A program made the position numbers and the translations under genes. This document shows, in pieces, positions 20,838 to 32,782 of a stretch of DNA of 64,000 nucleotides (the stretch's first letter is position 1; each line of letters opens with the position of its first letter). The stretch lies in assembly GCA_964017045.1 (NCBI GenBank), contig OZ024810.1, positions 11,849,593-11,913,592 on the forward strand, in the 5' to 3' direction. The notes under the pieces are model-generated. The model was given only the letters and a program-made list of their open reading frames with translations, was not told the DNA's origin and searched no databases. Source of the stretch: Omphiscola glabra. Lineage: Eukaryota > Mollusca > Gastropoda > Lymnaeidae.

Positions 20838-23800
20838 CATTCTCTCTTAGTCAGTTTGCTACCATGCCCATTCTCTTAGTCAGTTTTCTACCATGCCCAT
20901 TCTCTTAGTCAGTTTGCTATCATGCCCATTCTCTTAGTCAGTTTGCTACCATGCCCACTCTCCTAGTCAGTTTCCTACCATGCCCACTCTCCTAGTCAGT
21001 TTCCTACCATGCCCACTCTCCTAGTCAGTTTCCTACCATGCCCACTCTCCTAGTCAGTTTCCTACTATGCCCACTCTCTAGTCAGTTTCCTACTATGCCC
21101 ACTCTCCTAGTCAGTTTCCTACCATGCCCACTCTCCTAGTCAGTTTCCTACTATGCCCACTCTCTAGTCAGTTTCCTACCATGCCCACTCTCCTAGTCAG
21201 TTTCCTACCATGCCCACTCTCCTAGTCAGTTTCCTACCATGCCCACTCTCTAGTCATTTTCCTACCATGCCCACTCTCCTAGTCAGTTTCCTACCATGCC
21301 CACTCTCCTAGTCAGTTTCCTACCATGCCCATTCTCTTAGTCAGTTTCCTACCATGCCCATTCTCTTAGTCAGTTTCCTACCATGCCCATTCTCTTAGTC
21401 AGTTTCCTACCATGCCCATTCTCTTAGTCAGTTTCCTACCATGCCCACTCTCTTAGTCAGTTTCCTACCATGCCCATTCTCTTAGTCAGTTTCCTACCAT
21501 GCCCATTCTCTTAGTCAGTTTCCTACCATGCCCACTCTCCTAGTCAGTTTCCTACCATGCCCACTCTCCTAGTCAGTTTCCTACCATGCCCACTCTCCTA
21601 GTCAGTTTCCTACCATGCCCACTCTCCTAGTCAGTTTCCTACCATGCCCACTCTCTAGTCAGTTTCCTACCATGCCCACTCTCCTAGTCAGTTTCCTACC
21701 ATGCCCACTCTCCTAGTCAGTTTCCTACCATGCCCACTCTCCTAGTCAGTTTCCTACCATGCCCACTCTCCTAGTCAGTTTCCTACCATTCCCACTCTCC
21801 TAGTCAGTTTCCTACCATGCCCACTCTCCTAGTCAGTTTGCTACCATGCCCACTCTCCTAGTCAGTTTCCTACCATGCCCACTCTCCTAGTCAGTTTCCT
21901 ACCATGCCCACTCTCTAGTCAGTTTCCTACCATGCCCACTCTCCTAGTCAGTTTCCTACCATGCCCACTCTCCTAGTCAGTTTCCTACCATGCCCACTCT
22001 CCTAGTCAGTTTCCTACCATGCCCACTCTCCTAGTCAGTTTCCTACCATGCCCACTCTCCTAGTCAGTTTCCTACCATGCCCACTCTCCTAGTCAGTTTC
22101 CTACCATGCCCACTCTCCTAGTCAGTTTGCTACCATGCCCACTCTCTAGTCAGTTTCCTACCTTTCCCACTCTCCTAGTCAGTTTCCTACCATGCCCACT
22201 CTCCTAGTCATTTTCCTACCATGCCCACTCTCCTAGTCAGTTTCCTACCATGCCCACTCTCCTAGTCAGTTTCCTACCATGCCCACTCTCCTAGTCAGTT
22301 TCCTACCATGCCCACTCTCTTAGTCAGTTTCCTACCATGCCCACTCTCCTAGTCAGTTTCCTACCATGCCCACTCTCCTAGTCAGTTTCCTACCATGCCC
22401 ACTCTCCTAGTCAGTTTCCTACCATGCCCATTCTCTGGTCAGTTTCCTACCATGCCCACTCTCCTAGTCATTTTCCTACCATGCCCACTCTCCTAGTCAG
22501 TTTCCTACCATGCCCATTCTCTGGTCAGTTTCCTACCATGCCCACTCTCCTAGTCATTTTCCTACCATGCCCACTCTCCTAGTCATTTTCCTACCATGCC
22601 CACTCTCCTAGTCAGTTTCCTACCATGCCCACTCTCCTAGTCAGTTTCCTACCATGCCCACTCTCCTAGTCAGTTTCCTACCATGCCCACTCTCTTAGTC
22701 ATTTTCCTACCATGCCCACTCTCCTAGTCAGTTTCCTACCATGCCCACTCTCCTAGTCAGTTACCTACCATGCCCACTCTCCTAGTCAGTTTCCTACCAT
22801 GCCCATTCTCTGGTCAGTTTCCTACCATGCCCACTCTCCTAGTCATTTTCCTACCATGCCCACTCTCCTAGTCAGTTTCCTACCATGCCCACTCTCTAGT
22901 CAGTTTCCTACCATGCCCACTCTCCTAGTCAGTTTCCTACCATTCCCACTCTCCTAGTCAGTTTCCTACCATGCCCACTCTCCTAGTCAGTTTCCTACCA
23001 TGCCCACTCTCTAGTCAGTTTCCTACCATGCCCACTCTCCTAGTCAGTTTCCTACCATGCCCACTCTCTTAGTCATTTTCCTACCATGCCCACTCTCCTA
23101 GTCAGTTTCCTACCATGCCCATTCTCTGGTCAGTTTCCTACCATGCCCACTCTCTAGTCAGTTTCCTACCATGCCCACTCTCCTAGTCAGTTTCCTACCA
23201 TGCCCATTCTCTGGTCAGTTTCCTACCATGCCCACTCTCCTAGTCAGTTTCCTACCATGCCCATTCTCTAGTCAGTTTCCTACCATGCCCACTCTCCTAG
23301 TCAGTTTCCTACCATGCCCACTCTCCTAGTCAGTTTCCTACCATGCCCACTCTCCTAGTCAGTTTCCTACCATGCCTACTCTCCTAGTCAGTTTCCTACC
23401 ATGCCCACTCTCCTAGTCAGTTTTCTACCATGCCCATTCTCTGGTCAGTTTCCTACCATGCCCACTCTCCTAGTCAGTTTCCTATCATGCCCACTTTCTA
23501 GTCAGTTTCCTACCATGCCCACTCTCCTAGTCAGTTTCCTATCATGCCCACTCTCTAGTCAGTTTCCTATCATGCCCACTCTCCTATTCAGTTTCCTACC
23601 ATGCCCATTCTCCTAGTCAGTTTCCTACCATGTCCACTCTCCTAGTCAGTTTCCTACCATGCCCACTCTCCTAGTCAGTTTCCTACCATGCCCACTCTCC
23701 TAGTCAGTTTCCTACCATGCCCACTCTCCTAGTCAGTTTCCTACCATGCCCACTCTCCTAGTCAGTTTCCTACCATGCCCACTCTCCTAGTCAGTTTCCT

Positions 23801-23950
23801 ACCATGCCCACTCTCCTAGTCAGTTTCCTACCATGCCCACTCTCCTAGTCAGTTTCCTACCATGCCCATTCTCTGGTCAGTTTCCTATCATGCCCACTCT
23901 CCTAGTCAGTTTCCTATCATGCCCACTCTCCTAGTCAGTTTCCTACCATG
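20838..23950. repeat. 29-bp minisatellite, about 107 units (3.1 kb)
   Basis: Unit TCAGTTTCCTACCATGCCCA plus CTCTCCTAG. Recurrent variants: 28-bp units lacking one C (CTCTAGTCAG), TTCTCTTAG in the first quarter, TTCTCTGGTCAG in the 3' half, and CATTTTCC replacing CAGTTTCC. Variants cluster regionally. Ends are abrupt. Presumably in the Wnt6 upstream intron or flank. Confidence 0.97.
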
Positions 23951-24534
23951 CGCGCACACTTAAATTTCAGTTTGATTCTATATTAATGCATTAAAATAAA
24001 TGAAATCCTTTGCACAATTGAATTTATTAACGAAATGCAAGTGTTGCTAGATCCATTACTATTAGTTCTTTTGCTTCAATACCAGAACTTTTATTTTTTT
24101 TATTTTTTTAGATAGCTCTCTCTGTTTCCTGTTAAATTTTGCCCAGACTGTGCTGCCTTGTGGATGTGGACGAACTCTTTCTTTGAAGCCGTGAAGACGG
24201 TCGTGGGCTAATGAGTGCGGACCGAACAGCTGATGCTCTTGGATTGTTCAAAGTGTACCCTTCTCAACCCCCCCCCCCCCATACGCCCACTCTTTTAAGT
24301 TCCCGTGGCAACCCCCCCCCCGTCCCGCCACCGACCACACGCCACCTCGTGTATACTCGCCCCCCCCTCCTCCACCACGCCTGGCTTTTCATTCGGGGTC
24401 CACAGATTACTGCTGTACATCCAATGGATTTAGGTCCTAACGGGGTGACAACTGTGAAAGGCGATTTCTGAATGAGGTGACTTGAACTTGATGCTGGATA
24501 TACGGGAGTCGTGATAAACGGATCACTAAACTAT
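23951..24534. other. No recognised gene
   Basis: Poly-C runs at about 24270-24280 and 24310-24319; nothing else. Confidence 0.45.
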
Positions 24535-24745
24535 CACACGATACCATGACTCCACTTTATCATATGATTTCGCCACATCGTCACGTAATATCATCAGGCC
24601 ACATCATCCTATGCTATTTTCACACACCTTTATCATACGATATCATCACTCCACATTATCATATGATATCATCACCTTACATTATCATATGATATCATCA
24701 CCTTACATTATCATATATCATCGCTCCACATAATCATGCGACATA
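24535..24745. repeat. Degenerate AT-rich repeat (about 26 bp)
   Basis: Units of ATATCATCACCTTACATTAT plus CATATG; the central three to four units are the most regular. Confidence 0.75.
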
Positions 24746-25484
24746 AGATTAATAAATTATATATATATTTAAAAAAAAATAAAAAATTCTTGGATGAAAC
24801 CAATATTTACCGTTGATTGAGTCACGTGATCTCCGCCATATCTATTTAAACCTAACGAAGAGCTCGCCCTGGTACACACGGTCCAACTACGTCACGGCAC
24901 TTGTTTGTTTTAAGCTTGCCCAAAGGAGCATCATTGTTATTCTGAAACTTGAACCTGGGGCTGGGGGGGGGGGGGGGGTGAGTGACTAGCCGCACACCTT
25001 GGGGGGGGGGGGGGGGCGCGCAAAGGTTCTAATTTCTTTGATCGCGTGTACCTATCGTCCAATGTCTTTAATGGGGGATTAGGGAGAGAGAAGGGGTGGA
25101 AGGGGAGGGGGGACAGATTCGAAGCAACGCATGCGAGTCCTTCCTTTCATGAAGTCAGGATGAAAGATGAACGTGTTTTAACTTCGCCCAGGTCAGACAA
25201 CAGTGGCGGCAAAGAATAGAGAATGGCAGCAAGGGGGGAACGGGGGAAAGGGGGGAACGGGGGGGATTCGGTTTAAATAAGTACAATTTGTCGACATTAA
25301 AGTAATACGGTTCTATTTTGGGTAATACTTTAAAAAAAAAAAAGGTGATAAAATATTTTAACGGTTTCCTTACCTATTACAGGTGGGTGGGTGGGTGTAT
25401 GTTGGGGGTGGGGGTAGAGTTTGGCAGGTTGGGAGGTCAGGGGTTTAAGAAGTGTACCGCTCCCCAAACACGTCACTAGACTAT
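24746..25484. other. No recognised gene, G-rich runs
   Basis: Poly-G of 15 or more nt near 24964 and 25000, and a GGGGGAA-rich region 25080-25265. No exon recognised. Confidence 0.45.
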
Positions 25485-25900
25485 TAGTTGTATACCCTGC
25501 ATGACTAGTTGTATACCCTGCATGACTAGTTGTATACCCTACATGACTAGTTGTATACCCTGAATGTCTATTTGTATACCCTGCATGTCTAGTTTTATAC
25601 CCTGCATGACTAGTTGTATACCCTACATGACTAGTTGTATACCCTGCATGACTAGTTGTATACCCTACATGACTAGTTGTATACCCTGCATGACTAGTTT
25701 TACCCTGCATGTCTAGTTGTATACCCTGCATGACTAGTTGTATACCCTGCATGTCTAGTTGTATACCCTGCATGACTAGTTGTATACCCTGCATGACTAG
25801 TTGTATACCCTGCATGTCTAGTTGTATACCCTGCATGACTAGTTGTATACCCTGCATGTCTAGTTGTATACCCTGCATGACTAGTTGTATACACTACATG
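25485..25900. repeat. 21-bp minisatellite, about 20 units
   Basis: Unit ATGACTAGTTGTATACCCTG plus C; GACT/GTCT and TGC/TAC variants alternate. One unit lacks GTA (25696-25704), another carries TTTTATA. Seven-residue repetitive frames are open on both strands and are not taken as genes. Confidence 0.95.
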
Positions 25901-25948
25901 AAACCACAAAAAATTGTTATACACTCCCAAATGAAAGAAGCGTTACTA

Positions 25949-26000
25949 AGCCACAGTGTGAGGCTCCCTGGCAAGCCACAGTGTGAGGCTCCCTGGCATA
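25949..26000. repeat. 26-bp direct duplication
   Basis: Two adjacent copies of AGCCACAGTGTGAGGCTCCC plus TGGCA. Confidence 0.8.
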
Positions 26001-26370
26001 CAGGTATGCATGGACTTCATGAATGATTGCCGTGTATTTAAAAAAAAAAAAAAACATTGTCAAATTCGTGGTATGAACGACCTTGTCACTCAAACGCCTG
26101 TCAGCGTCGTAATTTGATGTATCGTGGTTGATGACATAACGTAGTCGCCGACCCCCGCCCCGCCCCCCCCCCTACCACCGGCTGGTGTTTTGGCCAACAT
26201 TTTAAATAATGACATATTGTCCGTATATTTTTTCTTGCCTTAAAAACATAAATTTTAACCCCAAAAATGGTGAATACTGTGCTGACCCAGTCTTGTTTAC
26301 GTCATCAATTCATCTTTGTTTTTTGTTTTTTAAATTTCTTTGCTTGAGACTATTTGTGCAATTATATAAA
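26001..26370. other. No recognised gene
   Basis: Poly-A at 26040-26055 and poly-C at 26163; nothing else recognised. Confidence 0.4.
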
Positions 26371-26745
26371 ACTGGGGGGGGGGGGGGGGGTCCGAGCCCA
26401 GACTAAATCAAACTTGAGGCCTACAGTATATCAAATATTTTGGGCTGTATATTAGATCTATTGTGGGGGGGGGGGGGGGTCTGTGGCCACACTAAATCAA
26501 ACTTGAGGCCTACAGTATATCAAATATTTTGGGCTGTATATTAGATCTATTGAGGGGGGGGGGGGGGGTCCGTGCCCACACTAAATCAAACTTGAGGCCT
26601 ACAGTATATCCAATATTTTGGGCTGTATATTAGATCTATTGGGGGGGGGGTCCGATCCCACACTAAATCAAACTTGAGGCCTACAGTATATCCAATATTT
26701 TGGGCTTTATATTAGATCTATTGAGGGGGGGTGGGGGTTGTGGAG
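26371..26745. repeat. 81-91 bp tandem repeat with poly-G spacer, 4 units
   Basis: Each unit: a G run of 10-18 nt, TCCGTGCCCACACTAAATCA, AACTTGAGGCCTACAGTATA, TCAAATATTTTGGGCTGTAT and ATTAGATCTATTG. The unit body is almost invariant while the G run varies. Confidence 0.94.
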
Positions 26746-26821
26746 GGAGGGGGCTTAGGTGTATGCACTATTTGAAAACGGGAGCTCTATATCAAAATGG
26801 GAAAAGGGATGGGGGACGGAC

Positions 26822-27436
26822 TCACTACTGACTCTCGACATGTCTTGGACATTACTGACTCTCAACGTGTCTTGGACATTACTGACTCTCGATATGTCTT
26901 GGAAAATAGTGACTCTCGACATGTCTTGGACATTACTGACTCTCGACATGTCTTGGACATTACTAACTCTCGACATGTCTTGGAAAATAGTGACTCTCGA
27001 CATGTCTTGGACATTACTGACTCTCGACTTGTCTTGGACATTACTGACACTCAACATGTCTTGGACATTACTGACTCTCGATATGTCTTGGAAAATAGTG
27101 ACTCTCGACATGTCTTGGACATTACTGACTCTCAACATGTCTTGGACATTACTAACTCTCGACATGTCTTGGAAAATAGTGACTCTCGACATGTCTTGGA
27201 CATTACTGACTCTCGACTTGTCTTTGACATTACTGACACTAAACATGTCTTGGACCTTACTGAATCTCAACATGTCTTGGACCTTACTGACTCTCAAATG
27301 TCTTGGACATTACTGACTCTCGACATGTCTTGGACATTACTGACACTCGACATGTCTTGGACATTACTGACTCTCGACAAGTCTTGGACATTACTGACTC
27401 TCGACATGTCTGGACATTATTGACTCTCGACATGTG
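26822..27436. repeat. 27-bp minisatellite with 189-bp higher-order repeat
   Basis: Unit CGACATGTCTTGGACATTAC plus TGACTCT, about 23 copies. A marked variant (GGAAAATAGTGAC) occurs at about 26900, 26981, 27089 and 27170; 26900/27089 and 26981/27170 are each 189 bp (7 units) apart, as are CGACTTGTC at 27026/27215. Long frames on both strands are repeat artefacts. Confidence 0.95.
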
Positions 27437-27464
27437 TACAGAGCTAATTTAGCCACTTCTATCC

Positions 27465-27764
27465 CGTATCCGGAAATTTGATCGAAAGAAATTTCGTCGA
27501 CGGAAAATTGATCGACGGAAATTTGATCGAACGGAAATTTGGTCGAATCTTTTTTTTTAATTTACACGTTAAAATTTTGCGTCAAATTTCTTTTTGAACG
27601 CATTATGTTGTTTTACTATAAAGTATATTGCGTTCAAAAAGAAATTTGGTGAAAATTTTAACGTTTGTACTGAAAAAAAGATTCGACCAAATTTCCGTTC
27701 GATCAAATTTCCGTCGATCAATTTTCTGTCGACGAAATTTCTTTTGATCAAATTTCCGGTAACC
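27465..27764 (-). mobile_element. Mutator-like foldback MITE, copy 3
   Basis: Starts CGTATCCGGAAATTTGATCG, ends AAATTTCCGGTAACC, with symmetrical arms and a short AT-rich centre. Unlike the other copies, the flanks share 17 identical bases (AATTTAGCCACTTCTAT at 27446-27462 and 27765-27781), two bases away from the left end, instead of a 9-bp duplication. Confidence 0.9.
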
Positions 27765-27939
27765 AATTTAGCCACTTCTATACACACAACATAGAAATCA
27801 ATCAATCAAAACAAAATACAACCCGCTCTCACGCCAACCCTATCCAACCATGCAGGGCATTGTCTTATACCGGACTACCCCACAGCCTCATTGCCAACCC
27901 ATTCACACCCCCTCCCCACCAGCATGTCTTCATCTAAAG

Positions 27940-28168
27940 CAGCGGTTCTCAACCTTTGAGTCGCGACGCCTGTTAATTCAACAACGCCCTTTGGGGGTCG
28001 CACGACCCCTTTCCAGGGGGGTCGCCTAAGACCATCGGAAAACACATATACTCCACAGTTATGAAGTAACAGCGAAAATAATTTTGTGGCTGGGGGGGGG
28101 GTAGGGGTCGCCGCAACGTGAGGAACTGTATTACAGGGTCGCGGCATTAGGAAGGTTGAGAACCACTG
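27940..28168 (-). mobile_element. SPIN-like hAT MITE, copy 6
   Basis: Starts CAGCGGTTCTCAACCTTTGA, ends AAGGTTGAGAACCACTG. Perfect 8-bp target duplication ATCTAAAG at 27932-27939 and 28169-28176. Confidence 0.95.
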
Positions 28169-28176
28169 ATCTAAAG

Positions 28177-28513
28177 CTTCACGCTAAAACGTGACAACCT
28201 GTCACAACCTGTCACAGCCAGGTAATGAATGCGACAAGGGGAATAAGTAGATGTCAGCCTTGAGCAGACAATATCTCTGACGGACAGACACAATCTGAAT
28301 TTTTTTCCCCTTGTTTTTTTTTATCCAACTTTCTGTTGATATATTTAAAAAAAAAAAAATGTTGTTGTTACAAACAAATTGTTTATTTAAACATACTTTT
28401 ATTTTAAATTCACTTAAGTTTTTGTGGTTCAGAATCTTTGAAGCCAAGTTTAAGAAACTTCCTAGGTCAAAGTTCAGCTCTTTAGATTCGATGACAATTA
28501 AATGGATGAGGCA
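28177..28513. other. AT-rich sequence, nothing recognised
   Basis: Short stretch between a SPIN copy and a Mutator-like MITE. A run of 13 A at 28347-28359 is the only distinctive feature. Confidence 0.4.
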
Positions 28514-28522
28514 GTTTTTATC

Positions 28523-28820
28523 CGTATCCGGAAATTTGATCGAAAGAAATTTTGTCGACGGAAAATTGATCGACGGATATTTGATCGAACGGAAATTTGG
28601 TAGAATCGTTTTTTTAATTTACACGTTAAAATTTTGCGTCAAATTTCTTTTGGAACGCATTATTTTGTTTACTATATAGTATAGTGCGTTCAAAAAGAAA
28701 TTTGACGAAAATTTTAACGTATAGATTAAAAAAACGAGTAGACCAAATTTCCGTTCGATCAAATTTCCGTCGATTAATTTTCCGTCGACCAAACTTCTTT
28801 CGATCAAATTTCCGGTAACC
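28523..28820 (-). mobile_element. Mutator-like foldback MITE, copy 4
   Basis: Starts CGTATCCGGAAATTTGATCG, ends TCAAATTTCCGGTAACC. Perfect 9-bp target duplication GTTTTTATC at 28514-28522 and 28821-28829. About 1 kb from copy 3 in the same orientation. Confidence 0.93.
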
Positions 28821-28989
28821 GTTTTTATCCTTTCCTTCAATTACGGGATGCTGCATTGTGTACTGGAGCGCTCTTCCTGGTTTTTGACACCGCAAGTTTA
28901 TTTTGCCAATTTTTTCAACAAAAAAAAACGAAAACAAACGTTATTGCGATATTTAAATAAAAAAATTAAAAAAAAAAAAAAAAAAAAAA

Positions 28990-29302
28990 AAAGTTATCAT
29001 TTAGCGCAGTTATCGTTAGATCTAAGTGTATTTCTTGAAATGAGTGTCATATTTCCTTCATCTTACCCCTGAGAAAAGGTAGTTTGAAAAAAAAAAGTGG
29101 GGGGGGGGGGAGGGTTGAGGTTGGCGCTGAAAATTTGATAGAATATGGTATCATCGGCAACGAGGAAGTGTGCCTAGTTTCAGTTCGATAGATTGACGAG
29201 AAGTGGTTTATTATTATTATTATTATTATTATTATAAGATGTCGTACATATGGTTTAATTAGCCGTCTGAAGATTTTTGCCAGTGTGCAACCCAGCCAAC
29301 AA
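28990..29302. repeat. Dispersed repeat family R2, copy 2
   Basis: Shares TCATTTAGCGCAGTTATCG, GGCGCTGAAAATTTGATA, AACGAGGAAGTGTG, TTCAGTTCGATAGATTGA and GTCTGAAGATTTTTGCCA with 17615-18340 and 43660-44965. An ATT microsatellite is inserted at 29209-29235. Interrupted at its 3' side by a hAT MITE. Confidence 0.65.
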
Positions 29303-29463
29303 CATGGCGTAGTGAGGGGGGGGGGGCATCATGCCCCGGGCGCTACTCACAAAGGGGCGCCAAATGGTATATTTTACTATAATATGGTATGGTTTTCAAA
29401 TAGGGGGGGGGCCGCTAAAAAGGTATTGTGCCCCGGGCGCGAGTTAAGCTCGCTACGCCACTG
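29303..29463 (+). mobile_element. hAT MITE, CAGTGGCGTAG family, copy 3
   Basis: Starts CATGGCGTAGTGAGG (first bases of the terminus damaged), ends CTCGCTACGCCACTG. Target duplication GCCAACAA / GCCAACCA at 29295-29302 and 29464-29471 (7 of 8). Nested in repeat family R2, as is copy 2. Confidence 0.87.
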
Positions 29464-29682
29464 GCCAACCACCCTCGAAACAAAGGTGAAGAGTTTTAAA
29501 ATACGCAAAAAAATTTTTAAAAAACATTTCTTAAATATGTCTTGAAACAAGAGACGCGTTGTCTTAAATTAAATAGTTTGCGTAATTATTTAGAATATCT
29601 CACTACATTTTCGATTCGTTTTAAGAAAGGACAGATGACAAAAATCTACTTATTACTGTTATATAGCGCAAATCTCCGAAAC

Positions 29683-30030
29683 CATGTGCCGCGGAGACTA
29701 TGCTAAGTGTGCCGCGAGTCGATGCAAGGTGCGCCTTGAGACGAAGCTAGGTGTGCCGCGAGACTATGCTAGGTGTGTCGCGAGACTATGCAAGGTGTGC
29801 CACGAGACTAGGCTAGGTGTGCCGCGAGACGATGCTAGGTGTGCCGCGAGACTATGCTTGGTGTGCCGCGAGACTATGCCAGGTGTGCCGCGAGACTATG
29901 CAAGGTGTGCCGCGAGACTATGCTTGGTGTGCCGCGAGACGATGCTAGATGTGCCGCGAGACGATGCTAGGTGTGCCGCGGGACCATGCTAGGCGTGCCG
30001 CGAGACGATGCTAGGCGTGCCCCCGACACT
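29683..30030. repeat. 22-bp CpG-rich minisatellite, about 15 units
   Basis: Unit TGTGCCGCGAGACTATGCTA plus GG, with GACGATG and GCAAGG variants. It is much richer in CpG than its surroundings. A cysteine/arginine-rich open frame results from the repeat. Confidence 0.94.
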
Positions 30031-31104
30031 ACGCTAAGTCTGTCTCAGCGAGATCTGGATGAAAAAAAATAAATATTGAAGATGATATAATTTTAGATCT
30101 ATTAACGTTCCGGCTTAAATAGTTAAAACACTTTTAGTCTATTACTTATTCAAATGAAAAAAGAAAAAAAGCTTTTAATAAATATTCGTACATATAAACA
30201 ACAGTAAATGAAGTGTCGTGTGCATGTCTTCATTTTGATGTGCCGTTTTTATCTGGGATCTTGGTTTGTCGCGAGGGGGAGGGGGGATGGAGGGTCGGTG
30301 TGGGAGGGGGGGTGGGGTGGTTACGTAGCACTGGTATAGTTTATAGGGAAGTTGGTGAGACAATCGGAAACAAAGATTGGGAAAACAAAGCCGTAGAGGA
30401 CCGTGCAGTAAATCCATCTTGTTTTTATGATCAATGGCCCTCTGTCACGTGACAAACTGTTGGTTATTTATAGCCCATCGGTCATGTCACACAACCAGAC
30501 AACGAGGTTTTGTAGGATATTTATTTGGGGGGGGGGGCATTTTAACGCTGGCGTCCCGTTGTCGAATTGCTGAAGTCACGAAATTTTACCCATGTGTAAT
30601 GTCTCCATTACATCTAGTGCAAGGGGGTGGGGTTTGGAAAAAAAGGGGGTGGGGCTAGATGGCCTTAAATGGGAATTGTCCTCAGAATTAAGATATAAAT
30701 TACATAAATGTAGCGTACATTACGTAAACGTAACTAAATTTGACGTACATTGCATAAATGTGCCATTAGAAATGTGAGGTACATTACATTAATGTAAAAC
30801 TATCAGTTATTCGTGATCTATAGGATAACGTATTTGAATTGTTATTTTTATTTATTTTGTTAAATCTCAAGAATGTGGAGTATTTCCAATTTTTTGTTTG
30901 TTGTAAAACAGAGTAGTTTGCACGTGGATGACGCATCATGTTCCCCTTCCGGTTGGTTTAAAAAGAAAAAAACATGTTGTTTTTTTCTCAGCTCTAATCC
31001 AGTAATTTCCAGTAAGTTGAGCAGGCCTAAGTAGAACACACCAAATAAACTAGTTAACTTTTAATCTGAATAATTAATTTTATCACAGTTCAATGAACTG
31101 TCTA
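30031..31104. other. No recognised gene
   Basis: G-rich runs at 30265-30320 and 30527. A degenerate GTACATTACATAAATGT series (about 20-24 bp) lies at 30695-30800. Confidence 0.45.
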
Positions 31105-32695
31105 CTAAACCATGTCATACAAAACATGGAGGCGACTAATAGCATCATCCAAAACATGGATGTGACCAATGGCGTCATCCAAACATGGAGGCGAGAAATA
31201 GCATCATCCAAAACATGGGTGTGACCAATGGCGTCATCCAAAACATGAAGGCGATCAATGGCATCATTCAAAACATGGATGCGACCAATGGCATCACCCA
31301 AAACATGGAGGCGACCAATAGCGTCATCAAAAACATGGAAGTGACCAATAGCGTCATCAAAAACATGGAAGTGACCAACGGCGTCATCCAAAACGTGTAG
31401 GCGACCAATGTCATCATCAAAAACTTTGATGCGACAAATGGCGTCATCCAAAATGTGAGGCGACCAACTGCGTCATCCAAAACATGGAGGCGACCAATGG
31501 CGTCATCCAAAACATGGACGCGACCATTGGCATCATCCAAAACATGGAGGCGACTAATGGCATCATCCAAAACATTGGGGTGACCAATGGCGTCATCCAA
31601 AACATGGAGGCGAGAAATGGCATCATTCAAAACATGGGTGCGACCAATGGCATCACCCAAAACATGGAGGCGACCAATAGCGTCATCAAAAACATGGAAG
31701 TGACCAATAGCGTCATCAAAAACATGGAAGTGACCAACGGCGTCATCCAAAACGTGTAGGCGACAAATGTCATCATCAAAAACTTTGATGCGACAAATGG
31801 CGTCATCCAAAATGTGAGGCGATCAACTGCTTCATCCAAAACATGGACGCGACCAATGGCGTCATCCAAAACATGGACGCGACCATTGGCATCATCCAAA
31901 ACATGGAGGCGACCAATGGCGTCATCCAAAACATTGAGGCGACCAATAGCATCATCCAAAACATGGAGGCGACCAATGGCGTCATCCAAAATGTGAGGCG
32001 ACCAACTGCTTCATCCAAAACATGGAGGCGACCAATGGCATCATCCAAAACATGGTGGTGACCAATGGCGTCATCCAAAACATGGTGGTGACCTATGGCG
32101 TAATCCAAAACATGGACGCGACCATTGGCATCCTCCAAAACATGTAGGCTACCAATGGCGTCATCCAAAACATGGAGGCGACCAATGGCATCATCCAAAA
32201 CAAAGACAACCAATTGCATCATCGAAAATATGGAGGCGACCAATGGCATCATCCAAAACATGGAGGCGACCAATGGCATCATCCAAAACATGGAGGCGAC
32301 CAATGGCGTCATCCAAAACATCGACGCGACCATTGGCGTCATCCAAAACATGGAGGCGACCAATGACATCATCCAAAACATGAAGGCGACCAATGGCGTC
32401 ATCCAAAACATGGAGGCGACCAATGGCATCATCCAAAACATGGAGGTGACCAATGGCATCATCCAAAATATGGAGGCGACCAATGACATCATCCAAAACA
32501 TGGAGGCGACCAATGGCATCATCCAAAACATGGAGGCGACCAATGACATCATCCAAAACATGGAGGCGACCAATGGCATCATCCAAAACATGGAGGCGAC
32601 CAATGGCGTCATCCAAAACATCGACGCGACCATTGGCGTCATCCAAAACATGGAGGCGACCAATGACATCATCCAAACCGTGACTGCGACCAATG
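31105..32695. repeat. 30-bp minisatellite, about 52 units, with higher-order repeats
   Basis: Unit CAAAACATGGAGGCGACCAA plus TGGCATCATC. Higher-order duplication: the variant block around GTGTAGGCGAC at 31395 recurs at 31754 (about 360 bp, 12 units), and the block around CATCGACGCGACCATTGG at 32319 recurs at 32619 (300 bp, 10 units). Frames of up to 296 codons are open on both strands because the unit is 30 bp and has few stops. No start context, splice or family evidence favours coding. Confidence 0.96.
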
Positions 32696-32782
32696 CTCCG
32701 AAAGCGGAACCAATCTACGCCCCTCTTTTCTCCGTGAAAATAAAACAACTTTTTTTTTTCTAAACGGTGGTAACCCATGGAG

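Noticed and set aside
20838..23950. CRISPR array
   Set aside because: Direct tandem repeats without spacers, in animal DNA. The same applies to the other arrays.
25709..26026. Cysteine-rich repeat MSSCIPCMTSCIPC as a toxin-like or metallothionein-like peptide
   Set aside because: Translation of a 21-bp minisatellite; no signal peptide and the opposite strand is open too.
31803..32693. 296-codon minus-strand frame of MVASMFWM repeats as a membrane protein
   Set aside because: It comes from a 30-bp minisatellite with long frames on both strands; hydrophobicity is a by-product of the unit sequence.
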